From positions 1 to 19,647 of the forward strand of contig HF990564.1 of the NCBI GenBank assembly GCA_000432135.1: a stretch of DNA of 19,647 bases, written 5' to 3'. Position numbers and translations under genes: made by a program. Positions 1 to 5,921 of this stretch are shown here, one piece after another (position 1 is the first letter of the stretch; each line of letters begins with the position of its first letter). The notes under the pieces are model-generated. The model ran no database searches. It saw only the letters and a program-made list of their open reading frames with translations, and was not told the DNA's origin. This DNA is from Firmicutes bacterium CAG:124. Lineage in GTDB: Bacteria; Bacillota; Clostridia; Oscillospirales; Oscillospiraceae.

Positions 1-27
1 CATTTCATCTATAGTGTTCGGCAATCA

Positions 28-102
28 TGGAGGTGCCGCCCAGATTTGAACTGGGGAGTGAAGGTTTTGCAGACCTTTGCCTTACCACTTGGCCACGGCA
101 CC
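28..102 (-). tRNA. tRNA-Cys (anticodon GCA)
   Basis: The minus strand folds into a full cloverleaf: acceptor GGTGCCG pairs with CGGCACC, the anticodon stem AAGGT/ACCTT encloses loop CTGCAAA with anticodon GCA, and the T arm contains TTCAAAT. The discriminator base is T, as expected for tRNA-Cys, and the CCA end is encoded (28-30). It is the last gene of the five-tRNA cluster seen here. No terminator is visible in the 27 bases left downstream, so the operon may continue outside the window. Confidence 0.97.
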
Positions 103-110
103 GGATATGA

Positions 111-141
111 AAATAGGAATGCTGCGAAGGCATTCCTATTT
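111..141 (-). other. Spacer hairpin between tRNA-Gly and tRNA-Cys
   Basis: A perfect 12-bp inverted repeat (arms 111-122 and 130-141, 7-nt loop) fills most of the spacer between two tRNA genes. In the transcribed direction the stem ends in a short T run (TTTTC). It could be a weak or partial terminator that lowers tRNA-Cys expression, or a processing signal. The repeat is seen directly; its role is inference. Confidence 0.6.
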
Positions 142-145
142 ATTT

Positions 146-221
146 TGGAGCGGGTGACGAGGCTCGAACTCGCTACCTCCACCTTGGCAAGGTGGCGCTC
201 TACCGGATGAGCTACACCCGC
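146..221 (-). tRNA. tRNA-Gly (anticodon GCC)
   Basis: The minus strand gives acceptor GCGGGTG paired with CACCCGC, an anticodon stem CCACC/GGTGG around loop TTGCCAA (anticodon GCC), T-arm GTTCGAGC, discriminator T and an encoded CCA (146-148). Fourth in transcription order. Confidence 0.97.
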
Positions 222-225
222 ATAA

Positions 226-301
<76 letters not shown>

Positions 302-302
302 A

Positions 303-332
303 TATTGAGGCGAGATCACTCTCGCCTCAATA
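303..332 (-). other. Spacer hairpin between tRNA-Asp and tRNA-Phe
   Basis: A perfect 13-bp inverted repeat (303-315 and 320-332, 4-nt loop) fills the spacer between tRNA-Asp and tRNA-Phe. It has no T run in the transcribed direction, so it does not look like an intrinsic terminator. A processing or precursor-folding element is more likely (inference). Confidence 0.6.
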
Positions 333-337
333 CATTA

Positions 338-414
338 TGGCGACCCGGAACAGACTCGAACTGTCGACCTCCAGCGTGACAGGCTGGCGTGCTAACCGAC
401 TGCACCACCGGGCC
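338..414 (-). tRNA. tRNA-Asp (anticodon GTC)
   Basis: Minus-strand cloverleaf with acceptor GGCCCGG/CCGGGTC (one G-T wobble), D stem GTGC/GCAC, anticodon stem CCAGC/GCTGG around loop CTGTCAC (anticodon GTC), and T-loop TTCGAGT. The discriminator is G, the identity base of tRNA-Asp, and CCA is encoded (338-340). Second in transcription order. Confidence 0.97.
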
Positions 415-422
415 AGGTAAAT

Positions 423-498
423 TGGTGGAAAGTACAGGGCTCGAACCTGTGACCCCCTGCTTGTAAGGCAGGTGCTCTCCCAGCTGAGCTAACCTTCC
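423..498 (-). tRNA. tRNA-Val (anticodon TAC)
   Basis: Minus-strand cloverleaf with acceptor GGAAGGT/ACTTTCC, anticodon loop CTTACAA (anticodon TAC), T-loop TTCGAGC, discriminator A and an encoded CCA (423-425). It is the promoter-proximal gene of the cluster, about 30 bases downstream of the predicted transcription start. Confidence 0.97.
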
Positions 499-532
499 GT
501 TCCATCAAGCCGCATCTCTCAGCGACGTGTGT

Positions 533-561
533 ATTATAACGGCCAGTTCGGCAAATGTCAA
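533..561 (-). promoter_or_regulatory. Consensus sigma-A promoter of the tRNA operon
   Basis: On the minus strand a perfect -35 TTGACA (561-556) is separated by exactly 17 bp from a perfect -10 TATAAT (538-533). A 6+6 consensus match is what a strong stable-RNA promoter should look like. It lies just after the stop codon of the upstream lipoprotein gene on the same strand. A small palindrome (579-593, arms GTGAAA/TTTCAC) separates the two but looks too weak to terminate efficiently. Confidence 0.93.
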
Positions 562-599
562 GAACAATTTTTAAAATCGTGAAACTTTTTCACTGGCGG

Positions 600-1109
600 C
601 TACACCGGCTGCAATTCCATGCTTGAGAATACCTCCGTCAGCATGGTATCATAGCTGGTGCCGGCGCCCTCCGGCACGCTGACGGTCAGCGCGTAGCAGT
701 AGCTGCCGTCGGAAATCACCTTGCAGCGGTACATACGCCCGCCCTCGTCGGAGGCCGCGTACCACGCAAACTGCCAGACGGGCCGGTCCTTGCCGCCGCT
801 CTTATACACGTGCAGCGCGGACGCATCGAAGCCCGACAGCCGCCGGACGATCGCGGCGGCGGGCGCGGCGTCCAGAATTTCCGTCGTGATCTCATAGCCT
901 CCGCCCGGCTGGGTATAGATCTGCCGCGCACCGCGCTCGGCAAAGACCTCCTCGACCGCGTCCTGCGGCAGGGCAATGCGGATCGCATAGGCCGCGCCGC
1001 CTTCAGCCGGCACACAGCCGCCGTCCACCGTTTCCCAGACTGTCTGCGCCGAGCAGGCGCACAGCAGCGCGCTCAGCGCCGCCATCCAACCGATCAGAAT
1101 TCGCTTCAT
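600..1109 (-). CDS. Hypothetical small lipoprotein
   Basis: Encodes 169 residues. The N terminus has a basic start (MKR), a hydrophobic stretch and the lipobox-like end LCAC at residues 16-19, which predicts export and lipid attachment at Cys19. The mature part of about 150 residues is soluble, with a central Val-Trp-Gln-Phe-Ala-Trp segment and a C-terminal segment rich in Tyr, Val and Ser. I do not recognise the family and propose no function. The ATG at 1109 is preceded by GGAGG (1123-1119) at a 9-base spacing. The gene diverges from the DUF1294 gene with only 33 bp between the start codons, and its stop lies about 40 bp before the tRNA promoter. Weak promoter-like hexamers (TTGCGA, TAGAAG) lie inside the neighbouring gene. 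The gene is real on start site and signal peptide; the role is unknown. Confidence 0.8.
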   Translation of the reverse strand: MKRILIGWMAALSALLCACSAQTVWETVDGGCVPAEGGAAYAIRIALPQDAVEEVFAERGARQIYTQPGGGYEITTEILDAAPAAAIVRRLSGFDASALHVYKSGGKDRPVWQFAWYAASDEGGRMYRCKVISDGSYCYALTVSVPEGAGTSYDTMLTEVFSSMELQPV

Positions 1110-1142
1110 ACCAGATCGCCTCCAATAGAAAGGAATGGTTCC

Positions 1143-1394
1143 ATGCTTGTTTTCCTGCTTCTAATGAATGCATCCGGCTTCGCAATTATGCTGCTGGATA
1201 AAAATCTTGCCCGCTGTCACCGCCGCCGTGTCCCGGAGGCGCTGCTGCTGGCGTTTGCGGCCTGCTTCGGCAGTCTCGGTGTGCTGGCGGGGATGTATGT
1301 CTGCCGCCACAAGACGAGAAAGCCGCTGTTTACCATCACGGTCCCGCTGCTGCTTCTGGCGCAGTGCGCGATATTATATTTCCTGTTCCGCTGA
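1143..1394 (+). CDS. DUF1294 family membrane protein
   Basis: Encodes 83 residues. The pattern matches DUF1294: a first hydrophobic segment ending in LLDKNLAR, a basic linker CHRRRVPE, a second segment with the Gly/Ser-rich stretch FGSLGVLAGM, the family signature RHKTRKP at about residues 55-61, and a final hydrophobic helix. It is a small integral membrane protein; the family has no established function that I know of. The frame stays open far upstream (antisense to the lipoprotein), but the ATG at 1143 is the natural start because the family similarity begins there and AAAGGA (1129-1134) sits at a suitable distance. Its TGA stop (1392-1394) directly abuts the stop of the convergent DUF896 gene. 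Confidence 0.88.
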   Translation: MLVFLLLMNASGFAIMLLDKNLARCHRRRVPEALLLAFAACFGSLGVLAGMYVCRHKTRKPLFTITVPLLLLAQCAILYFLFR

Positions 1395-1592
1395 TCACTG
1401 GCGCAGCTTGCGCTTGTTGCCCTTGCTGTCGACGATGTAGGTGTTGTCGAGCTGCTGGCGCAGATCGCCGACGACGGAATCGATATACGCCCGGCGCAGC
1501 ACGGCGCGCTCCTCGTTCTCCTCCGGTGTGAGGCCGACGGTCTTGGCCTTGCGGGCCAGCTCATTGATGCGGTCAATGTCTTCTTTTTTCAT
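1395..1592 (-). CDS. DUF896 / UPF0291 family protein (YnzC-like)
   Basis: Encodes 65 residues that match UPF0291 across their length: the opening KEDIDRINELARKAKTVGLT, the EENEERAVLRR helix, and the ending around QLDNTYIVDSKGN. The family comprises small soluble two-helix proteins typical of Firmicutes, such as B. subtilis YnzC, whose molecular role is not established. AAGGAG precedes the ATG at 1592. The start lies 12 bases after the ylmH stop, so the two genes are almost certainly co-transcribed from the ylmH promoter. Its stop codon is part of the palindrome TGATCA shared with the convergent DUF1294 gene. Confidence 0.9.
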   Translation of the reverse strand: MKKEDIDRINELARKAKTVGLTPEENEERAVLRRAYIDSVVGDLRQQLDNTYIVDSKGNKRKLRQ

Positions 1593-1604
1593 AGCAGATG
1601 CTCC

Positions 1605-2390
1605 TTACAGAAATCTTGTAATTTCAACGCAGATGCGGCCCTTTTTCGTATTGCCGCCGACGGCGTCCAGCCGGATCTTGCCAAGACCCCGGACGGTGAT
1701 CACGTCGCCCTCCGCCGTCTGCTTGTCGCCCTTTACGCAGGGCGCGTAGTTCAGCTCGCATTTTCCGGCGCTGATATACTCCGCAGCCTTGCCGCGGCTG
1801 ATGGAAAAGCCGGAGGAAACAATGCCGTCGAGCCGCAGGGAGGGCACGGTGTCGCGGATCTGCCGGACCTTCTGCTCCGGCACGGAAACGTCCGGGACCA
1901 CGATGCGCTCCACGTGCAGCTTCGTGCGTCCGGCGGACAGAAAGTTCTGCAGCAGATACGGCAGCACCTCGCGCGTGACGAGAAAGTCGCAGCGGCCCTC
2001 GGCCACATAGATATCTCCAATCGTCTCGCGCTTCACGCCGCAGCCCATCAGCGCGCCGAGAAAATCCCGGTGCGTGAGCGTATCGCCCTCGAAATAGGAT
2101 GCGCGGACGGCGGCGATCGGCCCGTCCTCGCTCTCCAGCCAGCTCTCGTCCAGATAGTCCGGCAGATAGCAGCAGATCTCGCGCTCAGCCATGGGCGGCC
2201 CGCCGTAAAACCGGATGTCCTGCCCGCGCAGCAGCTCAGCGGCAAGCATCTGCTCCCGTTTGGACAAAAAGCACGTTGAGGCCGGGATGCTGCGCGCGGC
2301 GGCGTTCGTCATGCGCTCGTACACTCTGGCCAGCAGCATTTCGTCTTCCTTTGTCTGCGCCATGCGCGCGATCTGTTCGCGTTTGTCCAT
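1605..2390 (-). CDS. ylmH: YlmH family S4-domain RNA-binding protein
   Basis: Encodes 261 residues, close to the usual size of YlmH (about 257 in B. subtilis). The N-terminal half carries the family pattern, including FLSKREQMLA, the FYGG-P segment, the Pro/Asp/Tyr-rich DYLDESW region and LGALMGCGVKRETIGDI at about residues 142-158. The C-terminal 75 residues are an S4 RNA-binding domain: LRLDGIVSSGFSISRGKAAE, then a small beta region and a GRICVEI end. YlmH binds the ribosome and has been linked to ribosome-associated quality control; its older cell-division label comes from its location near ftsZ/divIVA in bacilli. The open frame continues upstream, but ATG at 2390 is chosen because AAAGGAGG (2406-2399) lies 7 bases before it and the homology begins there. 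It heads a ylmH-DUF896 operon. Confidence 0.9.
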   Translation of the reverse strand: MDKREQIARMAQTKEDEMLLARVYERMTNAAARSIPASTCFLSKREQMLAAELLRGQDIRFYGGPPMAEREICCYLPDYLDESWLESEDGPIAAVRASYFEGDTLTHRDFLGALMGCGVKRETIGDIYVAEGRCDFLVTREVLPYLLQNFLSAGRTKLHVERIVVPDVSVPEQKVRQIRDTVPSLRLDGIVSSGFSISRGKAAEYISAGKCELNYAPCVKGDKQTAEGDVITVRGLGKIRLDAVGGNTKKGRICVEITRFL

Positions 2391-2413
2391 TGCTCCGCCT
2401 CCTTTCGGTCTGT

Positions 2414-2442
2414 ATTGTACCAGTCCTGCGGAAAAAATGCAA
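2414..2442 (-). promoter_or_regulatory. Promoter of ylmH-DUF896
   Basis: On the minus strand -35 TTGCAT (2442-2437) and -10 TACAAT (2419-2414) are 17 bp apart. The predicted start point is near 2407, directly beside the AAAGGAGG ribosome binding site, so the leader is only about 17 bases long. Confidence 0.75.
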
Positions 2443-2501
2443 TCCTGTCCGGATTTTCTGCCTGTTTTCATTACAGTTCTGTTACAAACAGGCCGGTTTG
2501 C

Positions 2502-2530
2502 TTGCAATCCTCCCGGCTGCCGCCTATACT
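2502..2530 (+). promoter_or_regulatory. Promoter of the SLH-protein gene
   Basis: On the plus strand -35 TTGCAA (2502-2507) and -10 TATACT (2525-2530) are 17 bp apart. The promoter diverges from that of ylmH; between the two -35 boxes lies a nested inverted repeat (see findings). Confidence 0.75.
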
Positions 2531-2547
2531 GAATATAAATATACGTG

Positions 2548-2565
2548 GAAGGGGGCATCGCCTTG
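2548..2565 (+). promoter_or_regulatory. Ribosome binding site fixing a TTG start
   Basis: GGAAGGGGG (2548-2555) lies 7 bases before TTG at 2563. A GTG at 2545 is in frame but overlaps the site itself, so it cannot be the start. From the TTG the protein begins MKKLL and has a normal signal peptide. Confidence 0.8.
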
Positions 2566-3789
2566 AAAAAACTGCTTTGCGCGCTGCTTGCAGCTGTGCT
2601 GACGCTGACACTTATGATCCCCTGCACAGCAACGGACTTTGCAGGCTTTTCCGACCAGCAGGAGATCGAAAACAACAACGCCGTGCGGATGCTCTACGAC
2701 CTCGGCCTGATCTCCGGCTATTCGGACGGCAGCTTCGGCCCGCAGAACCCCATCCGGCGTGAAGAGGTCGCCAAGCTGATGGCGCTTTTGCGCGAAGCGG
2801 AGCCGCAGGCCCAGAACGCCTCCGCTCCGTTCTATGACAGCACCACATCGTGGGCTGCAGATTATATCGCCTACTGCGCCGAGCACGACATTATCGCCGG
2901 CAGCAGCGGGCGCTTCCGCCCGGCGGACCATGTGACGATCCGCGAGCTTGCAAAGATGCTGCTCGTCATTCTCGGCGAGGACGCTTCGCGCTATGTCGGC
3001 GCGAGCTGGGCGCAGAACGTCGACGAGGACGCGTTTGTGAAGGGGATCTACGCGGGCGTCTCCGCCAACTATGACTCCGCCGCTACGCGCGATACGGCGT
3101 GCCTGCTGATCTACAACGCCATGCTCTGCCCCAAGGTCGCGGACGCCTCGCTGGAGGGCGATCAGCGCTATGTGCTCGACGGCCTGATGAACCCCATGTC
3201 GTATCTGGAGATCCGTTTCGGTCTGACGCGTTACACCGCCACGCTGACCGGCAACGAATGCGCCGATCTGACGAGTGCAGGCAATACGCTTTCCGCCGGG
3301 ACGAGCAAGCTGGCCGGTCACAAGGCGTTCGATATCTCTACGGATCTCAGCCTGCTTGGCCGGAACGTTGATATCTATGTGAAGGACGGCACAGTCTTCG
3401 GCATTCCCTGCTATGCGGTCGACGAGGTCTATTATACCTTCACCGACGCGTCCCAGCTCAAGGAGATCTGTGCCGGCGGCGGCTTCCGCCTGACGGAGGA
3501 GACGGCGTATTACTACAACTACACGCCCTCGAACAAGGATATCCTGAACACACTGTCCGAAAATGACAAGATCACCGTGATCGACCACGACGGCGACAAC
3601 GCGTTCGACGTGGTCCTCGTCACGACGAGCTATCCGGCGACGGTCACCTCCGTCTCCCCGCTGACGGTCGACGTCGACGGCGAGACCCAGACCGTCCGCG
3701 CGTTCAGCAGCACCGACGTGTTCACTGTCGGCGAGGCGGTCTACTACAGCCAGATCGGCGGAAACGGATATATCCGCAGGCTCAGCTGA
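2563..3789 (+). CDS. SLH-domain surface protein
   Basis: Encodes 408 residues from a TTG start. It begins with a signal peptide (MKKLLCALLAAVLTLTLMIP, likely cleaved near residues 20-24). Three S-layer homology units follow: residues 27-77 with the classic LGLISGYSDGSFGPQNPIRR, about 90-135 with HDIIAGSSGRFRPADHVTIR, and a weaker third at about 145-188. SLH triplets bind pyruvylated secondary cell-wall polymers, so the protein should sit on the outside of the wall. The remaining 215 residues form an unclassified domain rich in short beta-type stretches, with one acidic loop, DHDGDNAFD, resembling a calcium-binding DxDGD loop. It has its own promoter and terminator, so it is a single-gene unit. 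The surface location is well supported; the job of the C-terminal domain is unknown. Confidence 0.88.
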   Translation: MKKLLCALLAAVLTLTLMIPCTATDFAGFSDQQEIENNNAVRMLYDLGLISGYSDGSFGPQNPIRREEVAKLMALLREAEPQAQNASAPFYDSTTSWAADYIAYCAEHDIIAGSSGRFRPADHVTIRELAKMLLVILGEDASRYVGASWAQNVDEDAFVKGIYAGVSANYDSAATRDTACLLIYNAMLCPKVADASLEGDQRYVLDGLMNPMSYLEIRFGLTRYTATLTGNECADLTSAGNTLSAGTSKLAGHKAFDISTDLSLLGRNVDIYVKDGTVFGIPCYAVDEVYYTFTDASQLKEICAGGGFRLTEETAYYYNYTPSNKDILNTLSENDKITVIDHDGDNAFDVVLVTTSYPATVTSVSPLTVDVDGETQTVRAFSSTDVFTVGEAVYYSQIGGNGYIRRLS

Positions 3790-3807
3790 CAATTGCAAAA
3801 CAGACCA

Positions 3808-3838
3808 AAGGGGCTGCCTCTTAGAGAGGCAGCCCCTT
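3808..3838 (+). terminator. Strong hairpin terminator after the SLH gene
   Basis: A perfect 14-bp stem (3808-3821 and 3825-3838) with a 3-base loop begins 18 bases after the SLH stop. The plus-strand tail is T-poor (CCAGTTTG); on the minus strand the tail is TTTGG-TCTGTTTT. It probably ends transcription from both sides. Confidence 0.75.
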
Positions 3839-4085
3839 CCAGTTTGTCAAAAAGGCCGATTTTTTCAGTATTTGCATTTCTTCCATCAGCTTCGCCGCCA
3901 GCGTCCCTCCTCCTATTGGCCGCTTGTGCGAATTCGCCGAAGCCCCCAAAGCCTCCTTTTGCCGTGCCCCGCGCGGTAAGCGGAGGCGGCACTTCCAAAG
4001 AAAATGCCGGAGGGAATGTGCCGCAAATTTCAGAGTGCTCCGGGATTTGCAGCGGACGGCTTTGTTATACCTTCAATATAAGCAC
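3839..4085. repeat. Gene-free stretch, candidate dispersed intergenic repeat
   Basis: I see no convincing gene in these 247 bp. Open frames exist on both strands but lack ribosome binding sites and have low-complexity Gly/Pro/Ala translations. The DNA has patchwork composition: AT-rich next to the SLH terminator, then C-rich (TCCCTCCTCCTATTGG, AGCCCCCAAAGCCTCC), then two imperfect inverted repeats, the clearer one being GCAAAT/ATTTGC (4023-4028 and 4045-4050). This resembles the intergenic repeats that produce spurious ORFs in gut Clostridia, but I cannot test copy number here. Confidence 0.35.
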
Positions 4086-5579
4086 TTACTGAACAGGGTG
4101 CCACGCGATGAAGTAGTCCCATTCCTTCCGCATTCTCCAACCAAATGCTTCTTCTGATTCAAAGCTGGAAATTTCTTTGTTCAGACGGTCTGCTTCTGCC
4201 TTCATAGCCTGCTTTTGCTTTTCCTGTTCCGCTATTGTTTGTTTCAGGGCTTCGATCTGTTCGGCAGCTTTCTTTTTTCCAAAAATTTTTCTCTCAAGCG
4301 AAGCTATCTTTTCATTAGCGGCACCGATACTCTGCGAAATCGTCTCAATTTTGTCTTTACAGGCTTTCAGTTCATCCGTTTGTTTGGTGCGCTGCTTTGC
4401 CTTTTTGTAATACTCTGCAACCTGCGCGTTGAATTTCTCTCGCTTTTCCGGATAATACATGAAATAGTTTTCAACGATCTCCTGCGCGGCTTCCTCTGCA
4501 ATCACGCTTGGATAAATCTGGTTTTCTTCAAAACGTGTGCAGTCTCTTGGTGTGTGCTCAGGATATTGCAGCGGAGAAGTCAGAAATGACTTGTCCCAAT
4601 AGTAAAGAATCCCATCTTTTTCACGGAGTTTTGGAATGAAAGCGCCATCTACATACTCGTAATGCTGCGCAGAAATTGTTCTAATAATATATTTTGTGAT
4701 CCATTTTGTATTATATTCTTCGTAGAACTCCTTATTCTTTTCCCAACGATATGCGGCAGTTGTTTTTTCGGTGGTTCTAATCAGTTCATACAGGAATGGA
4801 TCTGCAACAATCATCATGCCGCAGGTTTCGGATTCAAAGAAATACGGAGCATATGAAATATAGTCTCCCGTCAATGCGGTGTATTTATTGCAGATATATG
4901 CGTACAGGTATTCTTTGAACGCTAAAGGAAAATGCAAGCCGCGATATGTCGATTCCTCTTTTGATAATTGCAGATACCGAAAGAAATTTTCGATAAAGAT
5001 ATCAAGCGCACTGCAATATGCGGCATAGTCTGCAAGGGACGTCGGCGTAGCCGGTGTATATTCTTCGGGCGGTGCGGGGGCGTAAATGCTGCGGTCGTAT
5101 CCCATACGATGCGCAAAGAGTCTCAGATAGTCGATTGCTGCATCAAATTCTTCCTGTGTAGCGGTTCCCTTGCTTCTCAGCAGTTCCATGCCATGTTTTT
5201 CTTTCAAATCCTTTTGCTGTTTTAATTCCATCGCCAGTTCATCGGCACCGCCGAATTCAATATTTTTAAACTTTGACGTGAGGTATTCCCATTCTATCGG
5301 TGAGCCGCGAAGCTTCAAATGTGCTCTTGCGTTCAAGCTCATAACGCCAAGATCAATCACCTGCTTAATTTCTTCTGGCATTGCATAGCTAAGTGTCATA
5401 CCGCAATCCGGACATTTGAATACTTGCTGCTGTTGGTTTTTAATTCCTGCCGCAGCCCCTCCAGCGCCAAGTATCGCCGTGCCAACCGCGCCTTTCAGAT
5501 AATCGTACTTTAGTCCTCCGATTTGCGTATCCGTCACAACATTCGGACTGCCGCAAGCCGCGCAACGGTAAAGTGCCAT
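4086..5579 (-). CDS. Unknown zinc-ribbon / coiled-coil protein
   Basis: Encodes 497 residues in visibly A+T-richer DNA than the flanking genes. A split zinc ribbon opens the protein: C6-x2-C9 and C56-x2-C59. Between the pairs lies a Gly/Ala-rich hydrophobic stretch at residues 29-46 (KGAVGTAILGAGGAAAGI) that could be a glycine-zipper helix or membrane-associated segment. Residues 60-390 form a large domain I do not recognise, rich in Tyr, Phe and Glu and without obvious nuclease, ATPase or protease motifs. Residues 395-475 are a strong coiled coil (Lys/Glu/Gln-rich heptads). The C terminus is aromatic (WRMRKEWDYFIAWHPVQ). The ATG at 5579 follows AAAGGAAG and lies 2 bases after the stop of the small upstream gene, so the two are translationally coupled. 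The divergent XRE protein may regulate them. Function unknown; a sensor, scaffold or mobile-element cargo are all possible. Confidence 0.8.
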   Translation of the reverse strand: MALYRCAACGSPNVVTDTQIGGLKYDYLKGAVGTAILGAGGAAAGIKNQQQQVFKCPDCGMTLSYAMPEEIKQVIDLGVMSLNARAHLKLRGSPIEWEYLTSKFKNIEFGGADELAMELKQQKDLKEKHGMELLRSKGTATQEEFDAAIDYLRLFAHRMGYDRSIYAPAPPEEYTPATPTSLADYAAYCSALDIFIENFFRYLQLSKEESTYRGLHFPLAFKEYLYAYICNKYTALTGDYISYAPYFFESETCGMMIVADPFLYELIRTTEKTTAAYRWEKNKEFYEEYNTKWITKYIIRTISAQHYEYVDGAFIPKLREKDGILYYWDKSFLTSPLQYPEHTPRDCTRFEENQIYPSVIAEEAAQEIVENYFMYYPEKREKFNAQVAEYYKKAKQRTKQTDELKACKDKIETISQSIGAANEKIASLERKIFGKKKAAEQIEALKQTIAEQEKQKQAMKAEADRLNKEISSFESEEAFGWRMRKEWDYFIAWHPVQ

Positions 5580-5581
5580 CG

Positions 5582-5776
5582 TTATGTTTCTTCCTTTCTC
5601 AATTTGTTTTCATGCTTCGCACATGATCTACACAATCCAACGCAGCGACCATCAAAGGCAAGTGCTTCGTCATAGGTATCAAACCACCTGACATGATATG
5701 GGAGGATTTTACTTTCTTTGCAGTATCCTTTGATATGGAGCCGGTGCGTTCTTTCATTGTAGAAATACTGTTTCAT
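5582..5776 (-). CDS. Small Cys/His-rich, probably metal-binding protein
   Basis: Encodes 64 residues with a compact pattern: HRLHIKGYC (H11, H14, C19), then WFDTYDEALAFDGRCVGLCRSC (C45, C49, C52). The general layout, an early His/Cys pair, an aromatic-x-S/T-x-x-E-A-x helix and a closing C-x(2-3)-C, resembles the small metal-binding modules related to the N-terminal domain of Ada. One structural zinc is therefore likely (inference from pattern only). The ATG at 5776 is preceded by AAGGGG and a near-consensus promoter. The gene ends 2 bases before the 497-residue zinc-ribbon protein and forms an operon with it. No enzymatic role can be proposed. Confidence 0.75.
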   Translation of the reverse strand: MKQYFYNERTHRLHIKGYCKESKILPYHVRWFDTYDEALAFDGRCVGLCRSCAKHENKLRKEET

Positions 5777-5819
5777 AGAACCCCTTCTTGATAAATCCTA
5801 AAATTCTCTGTTTTCTACC

Positions 5820-5848
5820 ATTATAGAGATTTATATTCCCTAAGTCAA
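5820..5848 (-). promoter_or_regulatory. Promoter of the zinc-ribbon operon
   Basis: On the minus strand -35 TTGACT (5848-5843) and a perfect -10 TATAAT (5825-5820) are 17 bp apart. This is the strongest promoter in the A+T-rich island. It faces away from the XRE gene and is a natural target for that regulator. Confidence 0.85.
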
Positions 5849-5870
5849 TCAAAATATATCTTTTTATTAT

Positions 5871-5899
5871 CTGAAAATCGCCATGCTGAGAATTATACT
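5871..5899 (+). promoter_or_regulatory. Probable promoter of the XRE regulator
   Basis: On the plus strand -35 CTGAAA (5871-5876) and -10 TATACT (5894-5899) are 17 bp apart, 22 bp upstream of the chosen ATG. The two divergent promoters are about 22 bp apart at their -35 ends, so one bound repressor could control both. Confidence 0.6.
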
Positions 5900-5921
5900 A
5901 TACGCACAGCGAGGTGATTGT

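Noticed and set aside
810..1142. Upstream extension of the DUF1294 frame to 810
   Set aside because: The extension is antisense to the lipoprotein gene, and DUF1294 similarity plus a ribosome binding site both begin at 1143.
2391..2678. Upstream extension of ylmH to 2678
   Set aside because: It would pass through the ylmH promoter and ribosome binding site and overlap the SLH gene; family length fits the start at 2390.
2524..3798. 424-codon open frame on the minus strand, antisense to the SLH gene
   Set aside because: Crosses the SLH promoter and has no motif; the plus strand encodes a signal peptide and SLH repeats.
3744..4157. Short open frames on both strands in the SLH to zinc-ribbon gap (77-99 codons)
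   Set aside because: No ribosome binding sites, low-complexity translations, and they run through the terminator hairpin or into neighbouring genes. Treated as noncoding, possibly repeat DNA.
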